A stretch of 64,000 bases of DNA from Candidatus Venteria ishoeyi. GTDB lineage: Bacteria; Pseudomonadota; Gammaproteobacteria; Beggiatoales; Beggiatoaceae. The stretch is from positions 20,003 through 84,002 of the forward strand of contig NZ_JAUCGJ010000017.1 of assembly GCF_030378065.1 (NCBI RefSeq), written 5' to 3'. A program made the translations under genes and the position numbers. Shown one piece after another: positions 27,451 to 34,905 of the stretch. Position 1 is the stretch's first letter. Each line of letters opens with the position of its first letter. A model generated the notes under the pieces. It made no database searches. It was given only the letters and a program-made list of their open reading frames with translations, and was not told the DNA's origin.

Positions 27451-29339
27451 ATATCCAACATATTTTTGGTTTTTGTTGCTGGCTGCTGTGTGGTATTTTA
27501 TCCGCACAGGCAGACATGCCCAGCACCTCGCCAGAGGTGCTGGGCAAAGTGGCGCTGGTCATTGGTAATGCCGATTATCCTTATGCGGCCTTAAATAATG
27601 CGCGTAATGACGCCGAGGATATTGCAGCCAAACTGCAAATGCTGGGCTTTGATGTCATCTTAAAAACTGACAGTAATCGCCATGACATGTTAAAAGCTGT
27701 GCGCCAGTTTGGTGAAAAGCTGCAACAGCAAAGTGCCGGGGTATTTTATTATTCAGGCCATGCGCTGCAATTTCATGGGCAAAATTATTTGTTAGCGGCT
27801 AAAACAGCGATGCCTACAGCCGAGCAACTGGATCAGCAAAGCTTATCCATGGCGCGCATTCTTGACGAAATGAGTCTGGCGGAAAATACCACGAATATCC
27901 TGATTATTGATGCCTGTCGTGACAACCCTTTTGTCACCAGCGCAAAAAATCCGGTCAAAGGTCTGGCAAAAATGGCAGCGCCACCCGGCACCTTAATTGC
28001 CTATGCCACCACGCCCGGTAGCGTGGCTGAAGATGGTAAGCAACGCAACAGCCCCTATACCCGCCATTTGTTAAGCTGGTTAGGCACTGCAAATTTAACC
28101 GTGGGACAGATGTTTAACCGGGTGCGCGATGGCGTGATTTTGGAAACCAACAAGCGCCAGGTTCCTTCTGAGGTCAGTTATTTGCGTAAGGATTTTTACT
28201 TTGCCGGTAAACGAAATAAAAAACAGTTAGCCGCGCAGGAAACAGAGCGTCTGCTGCAACAACTACGCGATGCGGAAGCAAAAAAACGTCAGCAAGAAAA
28301 ACAACAAAAATACCAGCAACAATTACAAACCTGCTTGCAGCATGAACAGGCAATGCGCTTATTAGATGATAAGGGGCAGGGTGCGGCCTTGCCATGTTAC
28401 CAGACGATTTTGCAGCAATTTCCACAAGACAGCAAAGCGTTGGAACGCCTTCACTCTCTGGCGTTGCGTTATCTGACCTGGACTGAAGCCGCACTGCGTC
28501 ACACCCAGTGGCAACGTGCAGAAACCTATTTACAGGGCTTACAGAAAATCAATCCAAAACATGTAGAACTGCCCGTTTTACAAGCACAATTAAAAAGTGG
28601 ACAGGCGCAACAGGCAGAAACGCAACAAATTGAAGCCTTAAGCATTAAGCTGTTAGGCGTAGATGCTAATACGCATAAGCACGTACCTGTCGCCTATTGG
28701 GAAACGGATAAAGAAAGTTTATTATTACAACCCGGTCAGTCGTTTATTTATTATCTACCGCTACCAAGACATAACTTATTATATTCAGCCATGATTGAAG
28801 TGGATAATTTGCCCACTTGGTTAAAGTTTGAGGCAAAACATGCTTATCTTTATGGGCAGGTGCCTGATGAAAAGCAGCAAATGCCTATAGAGTTGCGTTT
28901 TAGCGCGCACCTTGAGCAGCAGGTTTCAGCGCCTTTATTTATAGCGATTAAAATTGATGGCAACGCTTCACAAAAACGGATTAAGCTGAAAAAAAACAAG
29001 CTTACAGAACCGTTAAACCCCAATGTATTTAGTCATAATCCCGATTTATTTCAAGAAATTGTCGTGCGTATTTTTACACAATTGGGTTATTGGGTTGTGC
29101 TAACAGAAGATACAAAAAATACTGAAGGTTATTATCCCGTGACCAGTACTGAAACTGAAAATATATTTTATGTTTCCCGTCCGCTGTTGATGCCACAGCA
29201 AAACGCTGATGAGTCACCACTTTATCTGCATTTATCGCGGCAGAACCCCCAACATAAGGTTTTAATGTTTCGTTTTAATCAACAACACCAGCAATTGCAG
29301 CAGGCGGGTTGGCTGGCATGGATTAAAAATCCTTATTAA
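27447..29339 (+). CDS. Exported caspase-fold (peptidase C14) protein with helical and Ig-like C-terminal region
   Basis: A 630-residue protein with a signal peptide (1-22, ending LSAQA) and a caspase-like p20 domain (about 32-245). The catalytic dyad is present: His105 in YYSGHALQFHGQNYL and Cys157 in IIDACRDNPF. A Gln-rich coiled coil and TPR-like segment follow (about 255-410). A putative Ig-like domain (about 430-535) carries the motif LPTWLKFEAKHAYLYGQVPDE, typical of He_PIG-type cadherin-like domains, and a basic stretch and an unassigned terminal domain end the protein. Bacterial metacaspase-like proteins serve in development, regulated proteolysis or immunity; here export suggests envelope proteolysis. 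It is translationally coupled to the Sel1 lipoprotein. Confidence 0.88.
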   Translation: MNIQHIFGFCCWLLCGILSAQADMPSTSPEVLGKVALVIGNADYPYAALNNARNDAEDIAAKLQMLGFDVILKTDSNRHDMLKAVRQFGEKLQQQSAGVFYYSGHALQFHGQNYLLAAKTAMPTAEQLDQQSLSMARILDEMSLAENTTNILIIDACRDNPFVTSAKNPVKGLAKMAAPPGTLIAYATTPGSVAEDGKQRNSPYTRHLLSWLGTANLTVGQMFNRVRDGVILETNKRQVPSEVSYLRKDFYFAGKRNKKQLAAQETERLLQQLRDAEAKKRQQEKQQKYQQQLQTCLQHEQAMRLLDDKGQGAALPCYQTILQQFPQDSKALERLHSLALRYLTWTEAALRHTQWQRAETYLQGLQKINPKHVELPVLQAQLKSGQAQQAETQQIEALSIKLLGVDANTHKHVPVAYWETDKESLLLQPGQSFIYYLPLPRHNLLYSAMIEVDNLPTWLKFEAKHAYLYGQVPDEKQQMPIELRFSAHLEQQVSAPLFIAIKIDGNASQKRIKLKKNKLTEPLNPNVFSHNPDLFQEIVVRIFTQLGYWVVLTEDTKNTEGYYPVTSTETENIFYVSRPLLMPQQNADESPLYLHLSRQNPQHKVLMFRFNQQHQQLQQAGWLAWIKNPY

Positions 29340-29377
29340 AAAACCTTATACACAAAAAGATTGGGGATAGCTAACAA

Positions 29378-29869
29378 ATGATTACCACTTATATCGGCCT
29401 TGGCAGTAACCTGAACGACCCCGTGCAACAACTGAATACAGCCATTAAGCACTTGCAGCAATTAAAACATTGTAAGTTTATCACCTGCTCACCGTTTTAT
29501 TGCAGCACGGCGCTACTGGCTGTGGATAATCAGCAAGCACAGCCGGATTATCTTAATGCGGTGGTGGTTTTAGCAACCACATTGAGTGCAGAAGATTTAT
29601 TACTGTGTTTGCAGGCTATTGAACAACAACAAGGGCGGCAACGTAATGGCCTGCGCTGGTCTGCGCGCACACTGGATCTGGATATACTGTTATATGGTGA
29701 AACGACTATCGATATGCCACATTTACAAGTGCCACATCCGGAACTCACACAACGCAATTTTGTCATTTACCCCTTATATGATGTAGCACCGGATTTATGT
29801 CTGCCCGATGGTGCTGCTTTGCAATATTTACGACAACATTGTGAAACGCAAGGCATACAAGCTTATTAA
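29378..29869 (+). CDS. folK: 7,8-dihydro-6-hydroxymethylpterin pyrophosphokinase
   Basis: It transfers pyrophosphate from ATP to 6-hydroxymethyl-dihydropterin in folate synthesis. 163 residues, full length, with TTYIGLGSNLNDP at the N-terminus, the PDYLNAVVVL motif, and the signature RWSARTLDLDILLYG holding the Mg-binding Asp pair, followed by VPHPELTQRNFVIYPL. It ends 2 bases before lptG, which suggests co-transcription although the functions are unrelated. folD, a later one-carbon folate enzyme, lies elsewhere in this window near 55 kb. Confidence 0.96.
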   Translation: MITTYIGLGSNLNDPVQQLNTAIKHLQQLKHCKFITCSPFYCSTALLAVDNQQAQPDYLNAVVVLATTLSAEDLLLCLQAIEQQQGRQRNGLRWSARTLDLDILLYGETTIDMPHLQVPHPELTQRNFVIYPLYDVAPDLCLPDGAALQYLRQHCETQGIQAY

Positions 29870-29871
29870 CC

Positions 29872-30942
29872 ATGTTCTTAAAACGTCTTGATCGCTATAT
29901 CGCTAAAACCGTACTCAGTACCACCTTGCTGGTGTTATTGGTATTGGTCGGTTTGTTTTTATTTTTCACCTTTATTGAAGAACTTGATGAAATTGGTAAG
30001 GGCAATTACAGCACTTATCACGCGCTAAATTATGTGTTCATGATGACCCCCCGCCGCACTTATGAATTTTTCCCGATTGCCGCTTTACTGGGCAGCCTGT
30101 TAGGACTGGGTTTGTTATCCAATAACAGCGAATTAACCGTGATGCGCGCCTCAGGAGTATCAATTATGCGCATTGGCTGGAGCTTAATCAAAGTCGGTCT
30201 GGCATTGATGGTATTGGTCATTTTATTGGGAGAAAGTATCGCGCCTTATGCCGAGCAAAAAGCCAAAAACATGCGCGCCCTGGCACAATCCGGGCAATCG
30301 GCACTGAACACCCGTCACGGCTTATGGGCGCGAGATGGAAACAACTTCATCCATATTCGTCGGCCTGATGTGGGGGGGCAACTGGAAGAAGTGACGTTTT
30401 ATGCTTTTGATAAGGAGCAGCGCCTGCAACAATTAACCACTGCCAGTAGTGCTTTTTATTATGACAAACAATGGGTGTTGGAAGATATTGCGCAAACCCA
30501 CATTAATGGCAATCAGATAACGGGAGAACGCCTGACCTGGCAGGAACGCTCTGAGTTCCCCACCCCCAATTTAATTAATGTATTAACGATGGAACCTTCC
30601 CACCTCTCAACGCCTGAGTTGTATCGTTATATTGATTATCTGCAACAGAATAACTTACATGCCGCACCCTATGAACTCAGTTTCTGGTATCGCATGATTT
30701 ATCCTTTGACCACCATCGTCAGCATTTTTCTGGCTTTGCCATTTGTGTTTGGCTCGCTGCGCAGTGTTGCAGTGGGTCAACGCATTTTAGTCGGCACGTT
30801 ATTGGGGATTGTATTTTATGCACTTAATCAGGTGATGGGGCACAGTGCATTGCTCTATGGCATCAACCCCCTGTTTAGCGCATTATTACCGACGCTGTTA
30901 TTTTTTATGTTGGCATTATTATTAATGCGGCGTATTTTTTAA
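29872..30942 (+). CDS. lptG: LPS export ABC transporter permease LptG
   Basis: A 356-residue inner-membrane permease of the Lpt lipopolysaccharide export machine (LptB2FG). It has the N-terminal MFLKRLDRYIAKTVLSTTLLVLLVLVGLFLFF, the coupling region SELTVMRASGVSI, a large periplasmic jellyroll domain (about 125-260) and three C-terminal helices ending in GINPLFSALLPTLLFFMLALLLMRRIF. These features favour LptG over LptF. The usual neighbour lptF is not here; folK is upstream and a NIF3-family gene is 11 bases downstream. Confidence 0.92.
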   Translation: MFLKRLDRYIAKTVLSTTLLVLLVLVGLFLFFTFIEELDEIGKGNYSTYHALNYVFMMTPRRTYEFFPIAALLGSLLGLGLLSNNSELTVMRASGVSIMRIGWSLIKVGLALMVLVILLGESIAPYAEQKAKNMRALAQSGQSALNTRHGLWARDGNNFIHIRRPDVGGQLEEVTFYAFDKEQRLQQLTTASSAFYYDKQWVLEDIAQTHINGNQITGERLTWQERSEFPTPNLINVLTMEPSHLSTPELYRYIDYLQQNNLHAAPYELSFWYRMIYPLTTIVSIFLALPFVFGSLRSVAVGQRILVGTLLGIVFYALNQVMGHSALLYGINPLFSALLPTLLFFMLALLLMRRIF

Positions 30943-30953
30943 GGAGAGTACCA

Positions 30954-31715
30954 GTGATAGAACGGGAACAACTGCTGTTTTATATTAATAATTTGCTGGA
31001 GATTGACAATTTTCGAGATTATTGCCCAAATGGTTTGCAGGTGGAGGGCAAGACTCAGATCAAAAAACTGGTCAGCGGCGTGACTGCATGTCAGGCTTTA
31101 ATTGAGCAGGCGATTGCGCTGGATGCAGATGCCTTGCTGGTGCATCATGGCTATTTCTGGAAAAATGAAGCCTATCCCATCACTGGCCTGAAAAAACGCA
31201 GAATTGCGGCCTTATTAGGTCATGATATTAATTTGTTGGCCTATCATTTACCTTTAGATGCACATCCTGAATATGGTAATAATGCCTGCCTGGGTAAGTT
31301 GTTACAAAAAACATTTAATATTGAAACAACCGGGGTACTGGAAGCAGAACCTTTAGTTTGTCTGGGGGCTGCGGAGTCGGCAATTAAGCCTGCATATTTT
31401 ACCCAGCAATTAGAAACCTTACTGCAACGCGCGCCATTACACCTTTCCGGCGGTAAACAAGGGTTTCAGAAACTGGCCTGGTGCAGCGGTGGCGCGCAAG
31501 GCTTTATGGAAACGGTTGCGCAAACTGGCGTTGATGTGTATATCAGTGGCGAAGTATCAGAACAAACCCTGCATCTGGCAAGGGAATATGGCGTGGATTA
31601 TATTGCAGCGGGTCATCATGCTACTGAGCGTTACGGCGTGCAGGCGCTGGGTGCGCATTTAGCGGAAAAGTTTGAACTGGAACACCAGTTTATTGAAATT
31701 AATAATCCCGTTTAA
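30954..31715 (+). CDS. NIF3-like dinuclear metal-centre protein (YbgI type)
   Basis: A 253-residue cytoplasmic protein of the NIF3/YbgI/DUF34 family, which forms a hexameric toroid with a dinuclear metal site. Signatures are DYCPNGLQVEG, VSGVTACQALIEQAIALDADALLVHHGYFWK (His-His), YHLPLDAHPEYGNNACL and the C-terminal YISGEVSEQTLHLAREYGVDYIAAGHHATERYGVQALG. It starts with GTG behind AAGGAG. The family has been proposed to act as a metallochaperone or hydrolase; the role is unsettled. Confidence 0.93.
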   Translation: MIEREQLLFYINNLLEIDNFRDYCPNGLQVEGKTQIKKLVSGVTACQALIEQAIALDADALLVHHGYFWKNEAYPITGLKKRRIAALLGHDINLLAYHLPLDAHPEYGNNACLGKLLQKTFNIETTGVLEAEPLVCLGAAESAIKPAYFTQQLETLLQRAPLHLSGGKQGFQKLAWCSGGAQGFMETVAQTGVDVYISGEVSEQTLHLAREYGVDYIAAGHHATERYGVQALGAHLAEKFELEHQFIEINNPV

Positions 31716-31730
31716 ATCCTGGAAACTCAA

Positions 31731-31754
31731 CCTAAGTGCCTTTTAGCACTTAGG
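31731..31754. terminator. Bidirectional-type hairpin between convergent genes
   Basis: CCTAAGTGC (31731-31739) pairs perfectly with GCACTTAGG (31746-31754) across a 6-base loop, between the convergent NIF3 and NYN genes. There is no long U-tract. Confidence 0.6.
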
Positions 31755-31768
31755 TCGAACCTCAAGGG

Positions 31769-32728
31769 TTAAGCAATCGCAGAAATGTCTTTATTACCAT
31801 TCGATGGTTCAAAAGATGATGGTTGATAACCCTCTTGTTGATTATCCGTTTCCTGGGTAATTGCAGGCTGATTTGGATAAACCTGCTCAATACGGGGACT
31901 GGCCTGACGAATGTTCATGGCAACCGGATCTTTATTGGTGCGGGATTTTTCCAGGCGAAATTCAAATAACATATCACGGCTGGGCAGTATGGAAGGATTA
32001 ATCGTACTGGGCAGATTAGAGCCGTGAAAAAATACAGAACTATAAGGTGAGTCTGAGTTACGTGAATCAGTAATCCAAAGGCCGGGACTGATATGATCCA
32101 TGTAACGCATGAAACCAAAACCTTTATCTTCATCATAATGGTAACAATAACCGCGCACCACTGAGCCAATTTCACCCCAGGTTGGGCTGTTATCACTTTT
32201 ACGCACAGGCAATAGATTTGGAATCAGATAACCGGAAACAAACATATCGGCTTCACGTTTGAGTTCACTGGAAACATGGTCAAAAGCAATGACTTCCACG
32301 CGACAGCCATAATTTTGCAGCGCACGAACAACTTGTACAAAATCACCATCGCCGGTAACTAAAACCACGCGATCTAAATTTTGGGACTGTAATAATGCGT
32401 CCACTGCCATATCAAGATCGGCATTCGCTTTACCATAGCGATTGCCTTTCTCATCTTCATACCATTTGACATTTTTTTGAATAACTTTGAAGCCATATTC
32501 GCGTAATACAGAAAAATAACCGTTAATACCTTTACGATAATTTAAATCTTCCCGCGAGCGTTCAGGATCAAAACTAACATAAGCATTCAAGCGTAAAGCT
32601 TCAGCAGAATCACGGCAGGCAAATTCACGTAATACATCATAATGCATACCATAACCACCATTGCGGTTAATATTGGCAACATCAACGTAAACACCTATTT
32701 TTGCACTGGAGGAGCGATTAAATAACAT
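31769..32728 (-). CDS. LabA-like NYN-domain nuclease fused to a cold-shock-like domain
   Basis: A 319-residue cytoplasmic protein. The N-terminal NYN (PIN-like) domain, about 1-170, shows the acidic active-site pattern: IGVYVDVANI, KANADLDMAVDAL and VLVTGDGDFVQVVRAL. About residues 185-285 form a cold-shock/S1-like domain with RNP1-like KGFGFMRY and RNP2-like VFFHGSNL, fitting RNA binding. The tail is low-complexity and Gln/Pro-rich. An RNA-directed nuclease is inferred. The gene is transcribed leftwards from a very AT-rich region and converges on the NIF3 gene. Confidence 0.88.
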   Translation of the reverse strand: MLFNRSSSAKIGVYVDVANINRNGGYGMHYDVLREFACRDSAEALRLNAYVSFDPERSREDLNYRKGINGYFSVLREYGFKVIQKNVKWYEDEKGNRYGKANADLDMAVDALLQSQNLDRVVLVTGDGDFVQVVRALQNYGCRVEVIAFDHVSSELKREADMFVSGYLIPNLLPVRKSDNSPTWGEIGSVVRGYCYHYDEDKGFGFMRYMDHISPGLWITDSRNSDSPYSSVFFHGSNLPSTINPSILPSRDMLFEFRLEKSRTNKDPVAMNIRQASPRIEQVYPNQPAITQETDNQQEGYQPSSFEPSNGNKDISAIA

Positions 32729-33047
32729 GAGTAGATTCCCTCTTAATTTTTAAAATATTTGCATATTTGCCTGGATATTGGCGCATTGCACTTTGACAAA
32801 GATATATTACATATTGTAACAAAACATTGTAACAATATGTAACAAGATTTTAGCACATATTACAAAATTGTGTATTTTTTATTTTAATATAAAATTATTT
32901 TATGACTTGAAAGCAGCATGAAAACATGACCGTTCAGTCATAAAATCACTGGGTTTTCTTGATTAGGGATTATTATACAAATAGCTGAAACTAAACCCTG
33001 TCTTCAGAATATATGAACGCATAATTTACAAAACAAGAGGTTACAAA
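32729..33047. other. AT-rich divergent intergenic region with TGTAACA repeats
   Basis: No gene is seen in 319 bases. Three direct copies of TGTAACA occur at 32815-32821, 32828-32834 and 32838-32844, in front of the leftward NYN gene. A palindrome ATGAC-N6-GTCAT lies near 32925-32941 on the gspG side. Both are candidate regulator sites; no clear promoter pair stands out. Confidence 0.4.
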
Positions 33048-33506
33048 ATGCATCCTTATTCTTTACAAAAAATTCAAATAAAATATAAAAGGCAACACAA
33101 ACACAGACAAAGCGGCTTCACCTTAATGGAGTTACTGATTGTCATGGCCATTATAGCAATGCTGGCGGGTCTGGCAGTACCTAATATTATTGATAGTTTT
33201 GGTGGCGCGCAACGTGATGGCGCAAAAGGCCAGATCAGTGCGCTGGAAACCGCACTGGACAGTTACCGGCTGGATGTAGGGAAATACCCTGCAAACCTCG
33301 ATGCTTTGATTAAAAACCCAGGCAGCAATAAACGCTGGAACGGGCCTTATCTGAAAAAACAATCCTTGCCTCAAGATCCCTGGGGTAATGACTACCAATA
33401 TCGTAAACCTGGACGCCATAATAACCCGTATGATTTATATTCTATGGGGCCTGATGGCCAGGAAGGCGGTGAAGGTGAAAACGAAGATATTGTTAGCTGG
33501 AAATAA
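33048..33506 (+). CDS. gspG: Type II secretion major pseudopilin GspG
   Basis: A 152-residue pseudopilin, the main subunit of the type II secretion pseudopilus. The prepilin peptidase site is GFTLMELLIVMAIIAMLAGLAVPN (cleavage after Gly, Glu at +5). The C-terminal calcium-loop region is NPYDLYSMGPDGQEGGEGENEDIVSWK. The leader is unusually long (about 23 residues, basic and Gln-rich). It stands alone: no other gsp gene lies in the window, so the rest of the machine is elsewhere or this is an extra copy. A GAGG site precedes the ATG and a strong terminator follows. Confidence 0.93.
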   Translation: MHPYSLQKIQIKYKRQHKHRQSGFTLMELLIVMAIIAMLAGLAVPNIIDSFGGAQRDGAKGQISALETALDSYRLDVGKYPANLDALIKNPGSNKRWNGPYLKKQSLPQDPWGNDYQYRKPGRHNNPYDLYSMGPDGQEGGEGENEDIVSWK

Positions 33507-33512
33507 ACAATA

Positions 33513-33565
33513 ACATCAATAATCAATTAAGGCCGTGAGCGAAATTGATTATTGATGTCATTTTC
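33513..33565 (+). terminator. Intrinsic terminator after gspG
   Basis: A perfect 16-bp stem (33513-33528 with 33543-33558) and a 14-base loop, followed by CATTTTCC. It also separates gspG from the convergent pilin remnant. Confidence 0.7.
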
Positions 33566-33572
33566 CTGATTT

Positions 33573-33835
33573 TTACTGCTCAATAACAACCCACACATTG
33601 TCCTGATAAATGCCGGCTTGTAGCAATTGTTCGGCAGGTATCCGCGCATAGATTTTATGCATTCCCATACCCACCGTTAAACGCTGGCTGACATGGCGCG
33701 GGTGTTGAAATGCCTATCGGCATATTGTCCCACGTCCAGTGAGATTTGTATGGGGGCTGTGGCACAATCGCTTAAACGAATTTCCCCCGTTATGATATGG
33801 ATGGAAAATAAAACAGTATATTTTTTGATAAAAAC
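33573..33835 (-). pseudogene. Remnant of a spore coat U (Csu-type) fimbrial subunit
   Basis: Two pieces in different frames downstream of the fimbrial chaperone read like the second half of an SCPU-domain pilin. The first (about 33677-33835) gives ITGEIRLSDCATAPIQISLDVG and then HFNTRAMS before a stop at 33677. The second (33573 to about 33700) gives QRLTVGMGMHKIYARIPAEQ and then AGIYQDNVWVVIEQ, the usual SCPU ending. The N-terminal half, start codon and middle segment are missing, so deletion plus frameshift is inferred. A sequencing error alone would not explain the missing parts. Confidence 0.65.
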
Positions 33836-33838
33836 AGC

Positions 33839-34579
33839 CTATTGACAATCTTTACCCGATAAAGACAATGCATGGGTTGTTGTTTGATTCTGGATAGTCA
33901 GTGCTACTTTGGCGCGTCGGGCTTTTTTACAGATTTTTTGTTTCCAGGGCAGACTGAAAAATACGTGTCCATCCGGTAATACATACCAACCAGCTTTGCT
34001 AAGCGTGTCTAAGGCCTTACCACGTTTATCAAATAATTGCGCCTGTAGCTGATTGATGCGAAAGTGTTGTTTTCCCGTATTGTGAATGCCTATTTTCAAA
34101 TATCTGGGCGTTTTTTCCAACTTGAAAATATTTAAACTGGGTTTGCCAGAAGCGCTGTTGTTTTTTAAAAACACTGGAATACTCAGATGCACCGGCATGA
34201 CCACGCCTATGCCCTGCTTGGTGTTTTTCGGTGGCAGTTCATCTATAAACAGGCGAAAGGCTTGTTCCGTGTTCGGCCAGGTTCCTTGGTAAGCCACGCG
34301 CACCGGGCGCTCACCTTGCGCTTCAATCGTCAGTAGTTTGGGATAAATAATCAAGCCTGAACTTTTCCCCAATAAGGTTTTCCCATTTTCATCCTGCGAC
34401 CATGCCTTGATAAAAACCTGTAGTTTAACGGCTTTATTCTGCCGATTCATAATCTTTAAGGCGACACTTTTATGTTTGGGATTGATGTCCACTTTTGTTG
34501 GGGTGACCATCAAATTGGCAGCAAAAATCGGGGTATTCCACAATAATAAAATCAATAATAGCAATGGATATTGTTTCAT
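33839..34579 (-). CDS. Periplasmic fimbrial chaperone (PapD/CsuC-like)
   Basis: A 246-residue periplasmic chaperone for chaperone-usher pili. It has a signal peptide (1-20, ending TPIFA), an N-terminal Ig-like domain (LMVTPTKVDINPKHKSVALKIMNRQNKAVKLQVFIKAW), the PapD-family segment RPVRVAYQG, then AFRLFIDELPP and a C-terminal Ig-like domain. Its closest kind is the chaperone that serves SCPU-type pilins, and an SCPU remnant lies just downstream on the same strand. No usher or intact subunit is in the window, so the pathway looks eroded here. The gene itself is intact. Confidence 0.85.
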   Translation of the reverse strand: MKQYPLLLLILLLWNTPIFAANLMVTPTKVDINPKHKSVALKIMNRQNKAVKLQVFIKAWSQDENGKTLLGKSSGLIIYPKLLTIEAQGERPVRVAYQGTWPNTEQAFRLFIDELPPKNTKQGIGVVMPVHLSIPVFLKNNSASGKPSLNIFKLEKTPRYLKIGIHNTGKQHFRINQLQAQLFDKRGKALDTLSKAGWYVLPDGHVFFSLPWKQKICKKARRAKVALTIQNQTTTHALSLSGKDCQ

Positions 34580-34905
34580 GAGCGGATACTCTTTACGTTT
34601 AATGACAAAGATATCACTATCTACGCAAAAGCAAGGCCATATTTTTCAACATTCACTGGATTTACTGAGATCGTGTATATTATTGTGCGTGAAGCCAATT
34701 TGTATGAAGTGAATTATTTTTTCTGCAAGACTGGAAAAAAGCTGAGACATCAGCGAAGGGAAGAAAAACGGTACTTCGGGAGCGCCCAACCACCCGAAGT
34801 ACCTTGCCACTTAAAGCCAGGTAGGAATTGGCTTTGCGGTGGCTGCATCACTCAATGCAGATAGCGTGCCAGTTTTATAAAAATACCTATAATGGATTAT
34901 CATGT
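34580..34905. other. Intergenic region before glnE with an 11-bp inverted repeat
   Basis: No supportable gene. GGTACTTCGGG (34770-34780) pairs with CCCGAAGTACC (34793-34803), and AAAGCCA/TGGCTTT arms follow near 34817-34836. A 97-codon plus-strand frame here has no family features and spans these hairpins. Confidence 0.4.
34888..34893 (+). promoter_or_regulatory. -10 element of glnE
   Basis: A consensus TATAAT, with a GTGCCA -35-like hexamer 16 bp upstream. The predicted start is about 34900, leaving only a few bases of leader before ATG 34906. Confidence 0.5.

Noticed and set aside
34571..34864. 97-codon plus-strand frame before glnE
   Set aside because: It overlaps the chaperone start, spans hairpins and has no recognisable domain or ribosome site.
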